A stretch of DNA of 64,000 nt from Gammaproteobacteria bacterium (GTDB lineage Bacteria > Pseudomonadota > Gammaproteobacteria > GRL18). Location: NCBI GenBank assembly GCA_016744995.1, contig JADGDG010000002.1, positions 124,001-188,000 on the forward strand, written 5' to 3'. A program made the translations under genes and the position numbers. The notes beneath the pieces were generated by a model, which ran no database searches, was not told the DNA's origin, and worked only from the letters and a program-made list of their open reading frames with translations. Of the stretch, positions 26,260 to 36,618 are shown piece by piece. How positions within the stretch are numbered: position 1 is the stretch's first letter; each line of letters begins with the position of its first letter.

Positions 26260-27169
26260 TCTTTATAAAATCGAAATATCCCAGACTTTTCAGAGCCTTT
26301 TGATCATCAGACCAGCCTTCTTTAACTTTCACCCATAGTTTCAAAAAGACTTTTTTATCATAAAGCCTTTCCATTGAGATCCTTGCCTGTTTACCCACTT
26401 CTTTAAGCTGCTGACCTTTATTACCAATGATAATACTTTTCTGATTGCTTCGTTCCACCCAGATAATAGCAGAAATTTTGATAATTTTTTCTTCATCTTC
26501 AAAGGCTTCAACTTCAACTGCAATTGCATAGGGCACTTCCTGCCCCAACAAACGCATTAATTTTTCTCTGATAAGTTCTGCAGCAAGAAAACGGTCAGAC
26601 TTATCGGTAATTTGTTCTTCTGGAAAATAAGCTGCTGATAAATTTAGGTGAGACTCAATTTTCTGTTCAAGCTCTGCAACATTGCTCCCCTTTGAGGCAG
26701 AAAGAGGCACGACATGTGCAAAATCAAGCCGTTGACTTAACTCTTCAATAAAGGGAAGTAATATTTCTTTATCTTTGATTTTATCCACTTTATTGATTGC
26801 CAAAATTATTGGCTGTTCACATCGAGATAAAAGTTCAATAGCATATTCATCTTCAGTAGTGAGTTTAATACCATCAACAACAAAAACAATGACATCAACA
26901 TCCTGTAATGTAGACATTGCTTCTTTATTCATATAAGTATGTATTGCACCCTTATATTTTTGATGCAGACCGGGAGTATCAATATAAACAGCCTGAGCAG
27001 TCTCAGTGGTTTTGATACCCAGCAATCGATGGCGTGTTGTTTGTGGTTTTTTTGAAGTAATACTCAGGTGAAACCCCAGTATATAATTTAATAAGGTCGA
27101 TTTACCTACGTTTGGTCGTCCAATTATGGCAACATAACCACTTCTATAGTTTTCTGGATATTCGGTCAT
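26246..27169 (-). CDS. era: GTPase Era
   Basis: A 307-residue GTPase that binds 16S rRNA and assists 30S maturation. G1 is GRPNVGKSTLL, G3 is DTPGLH, G4 is NKVDKI and the G5-type SASKG follows. The C-terminal KH domain includes IIIGNKGQQLKEVGKQARISME. Length and order (after rnc, overlapping recO) are standard. Confidence 0.98.
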   Translation of the reverse strand: MTEYPENYRSGYVAIIGRPNVGKSTLLNYILGFHLSITSKKPQTTRHRLLGIKTTETAQAVYIDTPGLHQKYKGAIHTYMNKEAMSTLQDVDVIVFVVDGIKLTTEDEYAIELLSRCEQPIILAINKVDKIKDKEILLPFIEELSQRLDFAHVVPLSASKGSNVAELEQKIESHLNLSAAYFPEEQITDKSDRFLAAELIREKLMRLLGQEVPYAIAVEVEAFEDEEKIIKISAIIWVERSNQKSIIIGNKGQQLKEVGKQARISMERLYDKKVFLKLWVKVKEGWSDDQKALKSLGYFDFIKNDEF

Positions 27170-27246
27170 TGTGATATTTTGTGTGAATTAAAATAGTTTT
27201 AGATAAGAGAAAAAATTAAAATTTAATCAGTTAGTAATTTTTATAA

Positions 27247-27918
27247 TTACCAGGGAATTTTTTCCAACATGAGTTCAGCACTTTTTTGCTCAGCCGCACG
27301 TCGACTACTACCCTCTGCTGTAATGGTGAGTTTCAGTTCTTTAATCTGGCAATCAACCTGAAAAATTTGAGCATGCTCTTTACCATTTACTGATATAACT
27401 TTATACTGTGGTAGTGCATATTTTCTTGCTTGCAGTTGTTCCTGTAAGCGGGTTTTAGGATCTTTTAAATCCAGAGTTTTGATATTATCAAGGCGTTCTT
27501 TATACCAGGACAGAATACAGCTTCGTGCCTGTTCAATGCCAGAATCCAGTGTAATCGCACCAATAATGGCTTCCATAGCATCAGCAAGAATTGACGCCCG
27601 GCGAGAACCGCCACTTTTCAATTCACCACCACCCAATTTAAGATACTGCCCAACCCCAATCTGACGTGCAATGCTTGCTAAGGTATCTCCTTTAACAAGC
27701 AAGGAGCGATAACGACTTAAATTACCTTCATTATCATCAGAAAAACGCACATAAAGTTCTTCAGCCATCACATAACCAATAACTGAATCACCAAGAAACT
27801 CCAGGCGCTCATTATTGTTTTTACCCATACTTCGATGGGTTAATGCATTTTCTAAAAAATTAATGTCATTAAACGTATAACCTAATTTTTTGCAAAGACT
27901 TGTCAGATTTGTATTCAA
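27247..27918 (-). CDS. rnc: Ribonuclease III
   Basis: Cleaves double-stranded RNA in rRNA and mRNA processing. The 223-residue protein has the signature NERLEFLGDSVIGYVMAEELY, the acidic DAMEAIIGAITLD and a C-terminal dsRNA-binding domain (DPKTRLQEQLQARKYALPQY, then EGSSRRAAEQKSAELML). The ATG overlaps the stop of the upstream DUF4845 gene by 4 bp. Confidence 0.98.
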   Translation of the reverse strand: MNTNLTSLCKKLGYTFNDINFLENALTHRSMGKNNNERLEFLGDSVIGYVMAEELYVRFSDDNEGNLSRYRSLLVKGDTLASIARQIGVGQYLKLGGGELKSGGSRRASILADAMEAIIGAITLDSGIEQARSCILSWYKERLDNIKTLDLKDPKTRLQEQLQARKYALPQYKVISVNGKEHAQIFQVDCQIKELKLTITAEGSSRRAAEQKSAELMLEKIPW

Positions 27919-28301
27919 TTACGAACCAGCTCAACAGATTTATTGCGCTCAACCAAGATAAAAACATTGCCCATAAAATGAATTTTATCATCATATTCAA
28001 GATAGACTGTGACTGTATCACCATCTTTTTCAATATCAAAAGCATCCTGGTCAATGTCCCTGACCTGATTAATAAGCATACGATTTTGAATCAGTTTCAT
28101 GATATCTCTTTTAGATTTTTGTGTGATACCGGGTTCTTCTTCTAAAGACTCTAAAATTCGGTTCATGGTATGATTACTAATAACATAGGGAGTAACAACC
28201 ATTGCAAGATAAGCAAAATAGAGGAAAAGAGTTATAATAACGAGCCAACCAGTGATCGTGAAACCTTTTTGATGTTTGTATTTCAAACTCTGCTTTAACA
28301 T
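27915..28301 (-). CDS. DUF4845 membrane protein
   Basis: A 128-residue protein with a pilin-like N-terminus (QKGFTITGWLVIITLFLYFAY), a single membrane helix and a small periplasmic domain ending in VERNKSVELVR. The family is found between lepB and rnc in gammaproteobacteria and is uncharacterised. The type IV pilin resemblance is limited to the N-terminal segment. It is translationally coupled to rnc. Confidence 0.88.
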   Translation of the reverse strand: MLKQSLKYKHQKGFTITGWLVIITLFLYFAYLAMVVTPYVISNHTMNRILESLEEEPGITQKSKRDIMKLIQNRMLINQVRDIDQDAFDIEKDGDTVTVYLEYDDKIHFMGNVFILVERNKSVELVRN

Positions 28302-28385
28302 TTTTTATCCTTTTTTATCCCATTAAACTAAAAAATCAGTTTTAAATGATATTATCTCATTAATGAGTATAGTTAAGCTGTAAAA

Positions 28386-29249
28386 TTATTCAATTGAATC
28401 GCCTATACGCTCCCAGAAGAGCCCCTGTCCTACATCCCAATTAAACCAGATCATGAAGGCTTTGCCAACCAGATTCCCCTCTGGTACCAGCCCCCAAAAC
28501 CTGCTATCGTGACTTTCATCACGGTTATCACCCATCACAAAATAATGACCTTCAGGTACAACAAGGTCAATTGTCGCATTCTTATAAAAATCTGAAAAAT
28601 ACATATGACTCGGATCCGGCTTGCCCGGAACTAATAAAATATTGTGCTTCACTCCGAGTAAATCTTCATTTATCAGGGAAGCATCATTCATTTTTTTCCC
28701 TGAACCCTTTCCTTGATAGGAACCTGAGCTTTGTTGAACCATAGGTTTACCATTAATAAAAAGTTGTTTATTTCGATAAACGACATGATCTCCAGGTACA
28801 CCGATCACACGTTTAATAAAGTTAATAGAAGGATTAACAGGATATCTAAAAACAGCAACATCACCATTTTTGGGCTTTCCGGAATCAATAATTTCAGTGT
28901 TTAAAACGGGCAGGCGTACGCCATAACTGAATTTATTAACCAGAATAAAATCACCGACCCATAAATTGGGCATCATAGATTGCGATGGTATACGAAATGG
29001 CTCAAAAATAAAAGAACGTAAAATTAATACAATAAAAAATACTGGAAATAAGGATTTTGCATAATCAATAATAATGGGATCAGCTAATATGCCATCACGC
29101 TCCTCGGCAGTCAGGTTTTCTCCCTTACTGGCAATTTGTGCCTGCTGCTTAGCCAATCGATCTTTTTCCCAAAGGAACTTATCTAATATCCAGATAAAGC
29201 CAGATACAAAGGTTAAAACAACTAATACTAAAGCTATATCAAAATCCAT
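28386..29249 (-). CDS. lepB: Signal peptidase I
   Basis: Cleaves signal peptides from exported proteins. Of 287 residues, the N-terminal helix and a second helix (FPVFFIVLILRSFIF) precede the catalytic domain. The Ser nucleophile is in RIPSQSMMPNLWVGDFILVNKFSYG, the catalytic Lys in FIKRVIGVPGD, and the GDNRDESHDSRFWG box is intact. It follows lepA by 47 bp, the usual pairing. Confidence 0.97.
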   Translation of the reverse strand: MDFDIALVLVVLTFVSGFIWILDKFLWEKDRLAKQQAQIASKGENLTAEERDGILADPIIIDYAKSLFPVFFIVLILRSFIFEPFRIPSQSMMPNLWVGDFILVNKFSYGVRLPVLNTEIIDSGKPKNGDVAVFRYPVNPSINFIKRVIGVPGDHVVYRNKQLFINGKPMVQQSSGSYQGKGSGKKMNDASLINEDLLGVKHNILLVPGKPDPSHMYFSDFYKNATIDLVVPEGHYFVMGDNRDESHDSRFWGLVPEGNLVGKAFMIWFNWDVGQGLFWERIGDSIE

Positions 29250-29296
29250 TCTTTTCTCTTTGTTTTATTTTTTTGGAGGGGATGATGGGTTCAGGT

Positions 29297-31099
29297 TTAA
29301 TCTTTACCAATATGCAGCACAGCTAAAAAAGCTTCCTGTGGTATCTCAACGTTGCCCACCTGCTTCATGCGTTTCTTGCCTGCTTTTTGCTTTGCCAATA
29401 ATTTTTTCTTCCTGCTGATATCACCACCATAACATTTTGCAGTGACATTTTTTCTCAAGGCTTTGACATTAGTGCGGGCGATGATCTTAGAGCCAATAGC
29501 CGCCTGAATGGCAACATCAAACATCTGCCGCTGGATTAATTCTTTCATTTTTTCAGTTAAATCACGGCCCCGGCTTAAAGCCAGATCCTCATGGATAATT
29601 AATGATAATGCATCAACTGGCTCACCATTAATCAAAATATCCATTTTCACTAATTTTGAGGCCTCAAAACGCTCAAAATGATATTCCAAAGAAGCAAAAC
29701 CACGACTGACGGACTTAAGGCGATCAAAAAAATCCAAAACAACTTCATTCATTGGCATTTCAAAGGTCATATTGACCTGATTACCAACATATTGCATTTT
29801 TTTCTGTACACCACGCTTTTCTATACATAAACCTATCACATTACCCACATACTCATGAGGTAATAAAATATTTGCTGAGATAACTGGTTCACGAATTTCT
29901 TCAATGGTTGAACGATCGGGCAAAGCTGCCGGATTATCAACTTTGATGATTTCACCCTTGGTCGTCAACACTTCAAATATAACCGTTGGTGCAGTGGTGA
30001 TCAGATCGAGATCATATTCACGCTCAAGTCTTTCCTGGACAATCTCCATATGCAGCATACCAAGGAATCCGCAGCGAAAACCAAACCCCAGAGCCTGAGA
30101 CACTTCTGGTTCAAAAAACAATGCCGCATCATTGAGCTTTAATTTTGACAATGCTTCGCGCAAACCTTCATAATCATCTGATGTGACCGGAAAAAGACCG
30201 GCAAAAACTCGTGGCTGAATTTCTTTAAAACCTTTTAAAGGCTTATCACAAGGATGGTGTGCAGTTGTTAAGGTATCTCCAACCGGAGCACCATAGATAT
30301 CTTTAATGCCAGCAATAACATACCCAACTTCTCCTGCAGCAAGATATTCCCTGGCCTCACGCTTAGGAGTAAAGATACCTACGCCATCGACAGAGTGCGT
30401 TCGTCCAGTGGACATCACCTGCATTTTATCTTTACGTTTTAATGTACCTTGCATAACGCGCACCAGAGAAACAACGCCTAAATAAGAGTCAAACCAGGAA
30501 TCAATGATCAGAGCCTGCAATGGTGCTTCACGATCACCCTCTGGTGCAGGAATGTGTTTAGTCAGATATTCCAGCAATTCTTCAACACCTGCACCAGTCT
30601 TCGCGCTACATTGCGGCGCCTCCATTGCATCCAGACCAATTACCTCTTCAATTTCAGTGATCACTTTGTCAGGATCAGCAGCAGGCAAATCTATTTTATT
30701 CAGAACGGGTAAGACTTCAAGCCCCTGCTCAATTGCGGTATAACAATTGGCTACACTCTGTGCTTCAACACCCTGTGAAGCATCAACAACTAACAATGCT
30801 CCTTCACAGGCTGCCAGAGAACGCGAAACTTCATAAGAAAAATCAACATGCCCCGGAGTATCAATAAAATTAAGCTGGTAAGTCTGACCATCTTTAGCAT
30901 GGTAATCAAGAGTCACACTCTGTGCCTTGATGGTTATACCCCGCTCACGTTCAATGTCCATGGAATCCAGAACCTGAGCTTGCATTTCCCGATCACTTAA
31001 GCCACCACAAATTTGAATAATTCTATCAGACAGGGTCGATTTGCCATGGTCAATATGGGCAATTATTGAAAAATTTCGTATAAAGTTTAAATCAGCCAC
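29297..31099 (-). CDS. lepA: Elongation factor 4 (LepA)
   Basis: A 600-residue ribosomal GTPase. G1 is [11 protein letters not shown]2 [11 protein letters not shown]3 [12 protein letters not shown] and G4 [10 protein letters not shown]. The C-terminal domain unique to LepA is seen in KAKGYGG-like [25 protein letters not shown]. It back-translocates or assists ribosomes in initiation and stress. It is encoded between the sigma-E operon and lepB. Confidence 0.98.
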   Translation of the reverse strand: MADLNFIRNFSIIAHIDHGKSTLSDRIIQICGGLSDREMQAQVLDSMDIERERGITIKAQSVTLDYHAKDGQTYQLNFIDTPGHVDFSYEVSRSLAACEGALLVVDASQGVEAQSVANCYTAIEQGLEVLPVLNKIDLPAADPDKVITEIEEVIGLDAMEAPQCSAKTGAGVEELLEYLTKHIPAPEGDREAPLQALIIDSWFDSYLGVVSLVRVMQGTLKRKDKMQVMSTGRTHSVDGVGIFTPKREAREYLAAGEVGYVIAGIKDIYGAPVGDTLTTAHHPCDKPLKGFKEIQPRVFAGLFPVTSDDYEGLREALSKLKLNDAALFFEPEVSQALGFGFRCGFLGMLHMEIVQERLEREYDLDLITTAPTVIFEVLTTKGEIIKVDNPAALPDRSTIEEIREPVISANILLPHEYVGNVIGLCIEKRGVQKKMQYVGNQVNMTFEMPMNEVVLDFFDRLKSVSRGFASLEYHFERFEASKLVKMDILINGEPVDALSLIIHEDLALSRGRDLTEKMKELIQRQMFDVAIQAAIGSKIIARTNVKALRKNVTAKCYGGDISRKKKLLAKQKAGKKRMKQVGNVEIPQEAFLAVLHIGKD

Positions 31100-31207
31100 T
31101 CAATCTCCAGAAAATCATTCTTATGTCAATAATTTATATCAATAAACAGGCGGAGGATCATAACAAAAAAAGGGGTAAAAGTAGAGGAAAGTCTTCATAT
31201 AGCAAGA

Positions 31208-31447
31208 TTAAACAGAAAGGTATTGTTCAAAGGCTGCTTTATCAAAAAAATAATGACAAATCTCATTTTCTGCCGCATCTGTAAGAACAGGGATAAGTGT
31301 TCCATATTTGTCCTTTAATGATTGTTCTTTATCAACATTAATCATTTCTAAAACAAGGTTGTGGCTTGTTTCATAGGGTTTTAATAATTGCCGCATATCT
31401 TCACACAAGTGACAGCCATTTTTATAAAAAAATTTGAATTTATTCAA
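31208..31447 (-). CDS. Glutaredoxin-like thiol protein (DUF836 type)
   Basis: A 79-residue thioredoxin-fold protein with redox motif CHLC in FFYKNGCHLCEDMRQLL. It keeps the IPVLTD cis-Pro loop. Small glutaredoxin-like proteins of this kind are common between mucABC/rse genes and lepA in gammaproteobacteria. Its target is unknown; a link to the cysteine-rich RseC next to it is only positional. Confidence 0.85.
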   Translation of the reverse strand: MNKFKFFYKNGCHLCEDMRQLLKPYETSHNLVLEMINVDKEQSLKDKYGTLIPVLTDAAENEICHYFFDKAAFEQYLSV

Positions 31448-31492
31448 GTATTTATTCCATTTCAGGTATTTGAGTATAGACAGAATACAGAT

Positions 31493-32038
31493 TTATGCAG
31501 ACAAATTGCATTGATCCTCAATTTGATATGACGGCTTGATTGAGGTGATTTTTTTTAATACGACGGGCTCATACTGGTAGGACATTTTTTGTTGCAAAAA
31601 ACCGTTTTGTCTATCGTGGGCTATTTTTTTTGAAGCAAACAAACCCATTATCAGACCTGAAAAGGAAGCCAGTATAGAAGCCAGATCAATCCATTCAGGT
31701 AACCAGATTTTAGCAGCAAAAACGGCTAGACCGCCAAACAAAATCATCGTCGCTAAAGGTAGGAAATAGATCAGTAATGAACCGCTGACTAATGCAGACT
31801 CCTGCAAACCGATGATCACTCTATCACCAGTTTTTAATTCAGTCATATCAGTATCGCGTTCTTTATGTTGAATATTCAGGCAACGAACAGATGCAAGCTT
31901 ATTACCTAAAACTTTAGCCAGCACTGATGTGCCACAGGTGTTTTTAACCGAACAGTGGCCACAACTTGACTTTCGCTGAGTCTCAACCCAGACATATTTA
32001 CCTTCACATCGAGTAACAGTCGCCTGTTCTTCAATCAT
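31493..32038 (-). CDS. rseC: RseC/MucC family membrane protein
   Basis: A 181-residue inner-membrane protein. The cytoplasmic N-terminus has a cysteine cluster (SSCGHCSVKNTCG) and two membrane helices follow (LLIYFLPLATMILFGGLAVF and LASILASFSGLIMGLF). RseC is a minor modulator of the sigma-E system, and relatives take part in SoxR reduction. The ATG overlaps the rseB stop by 8 bp. Confidence 0.9.
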   Translation of the reverse strand: MIEEQATVTRCEGKYVWVETQRKSSCGHCSVKNTCGTSVLAKVLGNKLASVRCLNIQHKERDTDMTELKTGDRVIIGLQESALVSGSLLIYFLPLATMILFGGLAVFAAKIWLPEWIDLASILASFSGLIMGLFASKKIAHDRQNGFLQQKMSYQYEPVVLKKITSIKPSYQIEDQCNLSA

Positions 32039-33119
32039 TATTCATAGCGCTCACATTTAAGCTATTGAGTTTTATTGCTTTAATAAAATGAAAGGCACTC
32101 ACTATCGGTATAGCACCAATGACAGTCACCTGATGCCCTTCAATGGTTTCACCGACCACATTAACTGGACCAAGCTTTAAAATGCCGTTAATGACTTTTC
32201 TTGATTGCTCACTCTCTTCAATAAAAACTGACACCGATGATATACCATCACTCAGTTGAAATTGATAGGCTAATTTATCAGTCTTCTTAATATAGGCTTT
32301 TCGAAATGAGACCGGCTCATAACCTGCAGGAATACTTTCTTTAATAAAATACCGTTCAAAAGCTTGTTTTAATCCGTGAAATTGTTCCTGACAAGTTTTT
32401 GACTGGCTTAAAACGTATTTACTGTCCATTTTAGAATGTATACTTATATCCGTAAAAATATACTGCTCAACAACTTTGCCTTTATTGTCTAATAATTTAT
32501 ATTTTAATAGGGTTGAGGTATCGGGTTCAAACCACAATTTATAACTATATCGGTAAGGATCTTTACTTTTAATCAATAAGCCTACTGCCGCCATACCTGC
32601 TACAGTTTCAATACCTGATAAATTAAAATGATAATATCGCTGCAGTTCATGATAAAAATTATTTATACGAAAGGGAAAACTTGAAGACATAGCCTTAAAC
32701 TGGTATTGCCAGTTATTACTCAGAGAACAAAACTGGTTGTCCAAAACTCTTGAACTCTTTTTCTGTCCACTGTCCATTGGTACATAGGTTTCAATGACCT
32801 GACCGCTTTCATTATTTTCTCTATGCACTTTAAGTGTTTGAATTTTATCTTCAAAAAAATAAACAAATGTCCCATCAAATAACTGATTTGAACCATTCTT
32901 AACATATTTATCTAATAGTTTTTTAATTGATAAGTTATTATATTTTTTATTGTCAGGCTGTGAATTTGAAACTGCAGAACCTGGTAAAATATTTTCGCTA
33001 ACTTTTGACTGTGATTCACTGACTGATGTGAAGCCGGATAGAACGACAAACAATAAAATGGAAAATACAAAATTTAATCTGAATAATTTCATGAACTGAA
33101 CGCTCATATTTTTTAGCAT
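32031..33119 (-). CDS. rseB: Sigma-E regulator RseB/MucB
   Basis: A periplasmic protein of up to 362 residues with a signal peptide (LFRLNFVFSILLFVVLSGFTS). RseB shields the anti-sigma factor RseA and releases it on envelope damage. The N-terminal lipid-binding-like domain has SNQLFDGTFVYFF, and the C-terminal part has PAGYEPVSFRK and VSVFIEES. Alternative starts at 33104 or 33092 would shorten the region before the signal sequence; no ribosome site decides between them. Confidence 0.92.
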   Translation of the reverse strand: MLKNMSVQFMKLFRLNFVFSILLFVVLSGFTSVSESQSKVSENILPGSAVSNSQPDNKKYNNLSIKKLLDKYVKNGSNQLFDGTFVYFFEDKIQTLKVHRENNESGQVIETYVPMDSGQKKSSRVLDNQFCSLSNNWQYQFKAMSSSFPFRINNFYHELQRYYHFNLSGIETVAGMAAVGLLIKSKDPYRYSYKLWFEPDTSTLLKYKLLDNKGKVVEQYIFTDISIHSKMDSKYVLSQSKTCQEQFHGLKQAFERYFIKESIPAGYEPVSFRKAYIKKTDKLAYQFQLSDGISSVSVFIEESEQSRKVINGILKLGPVNVVGETIEGHQVTVIGAIPIVSAFHFIKAIKLNSLNVSAMNND

Positions 33120-33190
33120 ATTTTATTTACCAGACTCTATGTCAACCACTTAAATTTTATATAATACCGGATTTTATTAAAATATGTATT

Positions 33191-33940
33191 TTATTCACTA
33201 AGCTGATAAGTTGCTGTGCGAATTTTAGGTTGTAGATTATAGGCCGCCCGGTAATTTTCATGCTCATTGATATATTGCCTGACTTGTCTGGACAGTGCAG
33301 GATCAGCTTCTATCCACTGATACTTCTGTTTTTTATCCTGGTTCATGGCATTGCTCCCAACCGTTGCTGTTGAAGCATAGGATGCTGGAAGAGATGAAGA
33401 TAACTGAATTAATGAAGGATTTGGCTGACTCTGAAGCACGCCAGATGTGGCTGCAACATTATCACTAAACTGACCGGATTGATCTGAATTAAGACTTTGT
33501 AAAGAAAAAAGAGTAACAAACATGACAGAGGCAGCAACAGATAAGCCACTAATAACCTTATGCTCAGAGCTCTTCTTAAACAGTGTCTGAAACCAGCTAT
33601 TATTGGCAATATCTTCAGTTATGCCTGCTTGTAAAGAAACAGCATCATCTGAAAAATGGGCCGGTAAGCTTTCTAAAGCATGAGAAATATTGTTTCTTAA
33701 ATCATTACTCGTGATTATAGCCTCAGATACTTGTTCGTTCATACAGTCATTAACAAGCTGCGATCGAATATATTGTTGTTTATATTCAGAATCATTGAGC
33801 AAGGCATCAATAATTAAAGACGTTTCAATATCAGATTGCTCTGCATCAATAAATGCAGAGAGCCTTTCGTTTAACTTTCGGTCATTCAACTTTTGGTCAC
33901 TCATATTCGGCTCATTAGTTTGCTGCTGTTGTTTAAGCAT
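33191..33940 (-). CDS. rseA: Anti-sigma-E factor RseA/MucA
   Basis: Single-pass inner-membrane protein that holds RpoE until cut by stress proteases. The cytoplasmic N-terminal part has the RseA motif LNERLSAFIDAEQSD...ALLND. The membrane helix SGLSVAASVMFVTLFSL is near the middle, and the periplasmic tail ends VRQYINEHENYRAAYNLQPKIRTA-like. I start at the second ATG, which has GAG 6 bp ahead. A later in-frame Met (MSDQKL) is also possible. It follows rpoE by about 45 bp. Confidence 0.92.
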   Translation of the reverse strand: MLKQQQQTNEPNMSDQKLNDRKLNERLSAFIDAEQSDIETSLIIDALLNDSEYKQQYIRSQLVNDCMNEQVSEAIITSNDLRNNISHALESLPAHFSDDAVSLQAGITEDIANNSWFQTLFKKSSEHKVISGLSVAASVMFVTLFSLQSLNSDQSGQFSDNVAATSGVLQSQPNPSLIQLSSSLPASYASTATVGSNAMNQDKKQKYQWIEADPALSRQVRQYINEHENYRAAYNLQPKIRTATYQLSE

Positions 33941-33984
33941 GTTCATCTCGCTAAATCAAATCACTGTGTCAGTATCAAACTCAA

Positions 33985-34569
33985 TTAAAGTAAGACTTTA
34001 ATCTCATTATCTATTGCCTCCCTGGCCCTAAAAATTCTCGAACGTACCGTCCCTACAGGACAGTCCATAATATCCGCTATTTCATCATAACTCATTGCTT
34101 CAAATTCCCTTAATGTGATAGCAATTTTTAATTCTTCCGGCAAGCCGGAGATCACTTGATTGATAGCTTCTTTAATCTGCTCTGTGGCCAGACTCGCTTC
34201 AGGTGTTGTATTATCATGCATCGCACTACCGCCATCATAAAATTCTGCATCAACCACATCCACATCAGAGCGTGGCGGACGACGACTCTGGGCAGTTAAA
34301 TAATTTTTAGAGGTATTAATCGCAATTCGATACAGCCAGGTGTAAAATGCACTATCGCCTCTAAATCGAGGTAATGCTTTGTACGCTTTAATGAACGTTT
34401 CCTGTACTACATCCAGTACTTCATCCCGGTCATGCACATAAGGCAAAACTAACTTGGCCAGTTTATGCTGATATTTTATAACTAAAAGATCAAATGCACC
34501 TTTATCGCCCCGCTGTACTCTTCTGACTATCTCCAGATCAATTTTATTTTGCGATTCATTATCGCTCAT
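33985..34569 (-). CDS. rpoE: RNA polymerase sigma-E factor
   Basis: ECF sigma factor of the envelope stress response, 194 residues. Region 2 reads KLAKLVLPYVHDRDEVLDVVQETFIKAYKALPRFRG..FYTWLYRIAINTSKNYL and region 4 reads LPEELKIAITLREFEAMSYDEIADIMDCPVGTVRSRIFRARE. The ATG at 34569 has GGG 6 bp upstream; the ATG at 34575 directly abuts it. The promoter at 34661-34688 matches sigma-E itself, so the operon is autoregulated. Confidence 0.98.
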   Translation of the reverse strand: MSDNESQNKIDLEIVRRVQRGDKGAFDLLVIKYQHKLAKLVLPYVHDRDEVLDVVQETFIKAYKALPRFRGDSAFYTWLYRIAINTSKNYLTAQSRRPPRSDVDVVDAEFYDGGSAMHDNTTPEASLATEQIKEAINQVISGLPEELKIAITLREFEAMSYDEIADIMDCPVGTVRSRIFRAREAIDNEIKVLL

Positions 34570-34575
34570 CAGCAT

Positions 34576-34910
34576 CCCATTTTTTCATTTGCAGGTCATA
34601 AGTGAAAGTTTACATGAATAAAAAAAGTCCGACAAATGAATAATCGCTATTCTCTGACATTTAAGACAGAAACAATAAAAAAAAGTTCATTGAAATAAGA
34701 GCCTTTAGCCAAAAAAAATCATATTAAGTGACTTTTATCAACTTAGCTGTATTTTGAAAAATCAGCTATAGTAAATTCTATGTTGTTTTATAGCTTTGTC
34801 TAAAGATCACTGACTTCTTTTGCTTGCCTAAATCTAATTTTATAGTATTAATAAAATTTATTATCATATAATATTGTTTATATGAACAACCAATTAAAAA
34901 TACAGAACTT
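34576..34910. other. 335-bp divergent control region between rpoE and nadB
   Basis: Carries the sigma-E promoter for rpoE on the minus strand. On the plus strand a TATAAT (34867-34872) lies 39 bp before the nadB ATG but has no good -35 at the right distance. No terminator, repeat or small gene was seen. Confidence 0.6.
34661..34688 (-). promoter_or_regulatory. Sigma-E type promoter for rpoE-rseABC
   Basis: On the minus strand GAACTT (34688-34683) is followed after 16 bases by TCTTAA (34666-34661). The sigma-E consensus is GAACTT, 16 bases, TCTGA. The spacer starts with a T run, also usual for this class. The RNA would begin near 34655, giving a leader of about 85 nt before rpoE. Confidence 0.75.
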
Positions 34911-36524
34911 ATGAAAACTGAGTGTTTTGATGTCATTATTGTGGGAACAGGTGCTTCTGGGTTAACAGTTGCCCTGGAGTTGGCTAAAAGCAGGTCAGAG
35001 CAAAATACTAAAATAGCACTCATTTCTAAAGGTCCTATTCTTGATGGCTCAACACTTTATGCCCAGGGTGGTATTGCAGCGGTACTGGATGAAGACAATG
35101 ACAGTATCGATTTTCATGTTAAAGATACAATCAATGCAGGCGCAGGACTCTGCCATGAGGACAGTGTTAATTTTACTATTGAGCACAGTAAAGCAGCCAT
35201 ACAATGGGTAATTGATAAAGGAGTCAAATTTTCAAAAGAAGAGGATAACTATCACCTGACACGTGAGGGCGGTCATAGCCAGCGTCGGGTCATACATGCC
35301 GACGACGCAACAGGAAAGGCATTGTCTGAGGGCTTAGTTGCTCAGGTTAAACGACACCCAGATATTACACTATTTGAACATCATATGGCTGTCGACCTCA
35401 TTATATCCCCCTCCTCTCACAGTCAAAAAAAAGAGGGGCAATGTATTGGTATATATCTGCTCAACACCCAGAATAACCAAGTCACCGAAGTGCCTGCCAA
35501 ATTTACAGTTTTGGCCACTGGAGGCGCCAGCAAGGTCTATTTGTATACCAGTAATCCAGACACTTCAACTGGAGACGGCATAGCCATGGCCTGGCGAGCA
35601 GGATGTCGGATTGCCAATATGGAATTTAATCAGTTCCACCCAACCTGCCTTTTTCATCCTAAAGCAAAATCTTTTTTAATTACTGAAGCCCTGCGTGGTG
35701 AAGGAGCCAAGCTCAAGTTACCTGATGGTACCGCGTTTATGCATAAATTCGATGAACGCGAAGAATTAGCACCTAGAGATATAGTTGCCCAGGCCATTGA
35801 TTATGAAATGAAACGCACAGGTTCAGATTTTGTCTATCTTGATATCACCCATAAATCACCCGAGTTTATAATAGCTCACTTCCCTACTATCTATAAACGC
35901 TGCCTCACATTTGGTATTGATATCACCAGCGAGCCCATTCCTGTTGTGCCTGCCGCCCACTATACCTGTGGCGGCATTATGACAAATCTAGATGCACAAA
36001 CCGATATTCCAAACTTATATGCGATTGGTGAAACAGCCTTTACCGGACTTCATGGAGCTAATCGAATGGCCAGCAACTCATTACTGGAATGTCTTGTTTT
36101 TGGTAAAGCAGCTGCTGACAAAATTAAATCTGAGTTAACCTATTATGATTGTATGCCCGAATTACCACCATGGGATGATAGTCGGGTAACTGGCTCTGAA
36201 GAAGGAGTGGTCATCACCCACAACTGGGATGAATTACGCCGTTTTATGTGGAATTATGTCGGTATTGTTCGCAAAAACAAACGTTTATTATTAGCCAAAC
36301 AGCGAATAAGATTACTCCAGCGTGAAATTGACGACTATTATCGACAATATATTATTAATAGTGATTTAATTGAGTTAAGAAACCTTGCTACCGTTGCAGA
36401 ATTAATAATAGATAGTGCGATGAGGCGCAAAGAAAGCCGTGGCCTCCATTATACCTTAGACTACCCGTATAAAGATGATCAGACATTTCTTAACGATACC
36501 ATTTTAGTGCCACATAATTATTGA
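34911..36524 (+). CDS. nadB: L-aspartate oxidase
   Basis: FAD enzyme that oxidises aspartate to iminoaspartate, the first step of de novo NAD synthesis. The FAD loop is VIIVGTGASGLTVALEL, with STLYAQGGIAAVLDEDD-like, REGGHSQRRVIHADDATG, ATGGASKVYLYTSNP, EFNQFHPTCLFHP and GLHGANRMASNSLLECLVFG. Length (537) is normal. It is divergent from rpoE, an arrangement seen in several gammaproteobacteria including E. coli. Confidence 0.97.
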   Translation: MKTECFDVIIVGTGASGLTVALELAKSRSEQNTKIALISKGPILDGSTLYAQGGIAAVLDEDNDSIDFHVKDTINAGAGLCHEDSVNFTIEHSKAAIQWVIDKGVKFSKEEDNYHLTREGGHSQRRVIHADDATGKALSEGLVAQVKRHPDITLFEHHMAVDLIISPSSHSQKKEGQCIGIYLLNTQNNQVTEVPAKFTVLATGGASKVYLYTSNPDTSTGDGIAMAWRAGCRIANMEFNQFHPTCLFHPKAKSFLITEALRGEGAKLKLPDGTAFMHKFDEREELAPRDIVAQAIDYEMKRTGSDFVYLDITHKSPEFIIAHFPTIYKRCLTFGIDITSEPIPVVPAAHYTCGGIMTNLDAQTDIPNLYAIGETAFTGLHGANRMASNSLLECLVFGKAAADKIKSELTYYDCMPELPPWDDSRVTGSEEGVVITHNWDELRRFMWNYVGIVRKNKRLLLAKQRIRLLQREIDDYYRQYIINSDLIELRNLATVAELIIDSAMRRKESRGLHYTLDYPYKDDQTFLNDTILVPHNY

Positions 36525-36618
36525 TTAACAACAAGTAAGCATATTTATTTTTTCTGATACTCAGGAGAAGCAACCTGATCAATGCAGTAGTGAATTACAA
36601 TCTGAGAATTCTGAAGTA

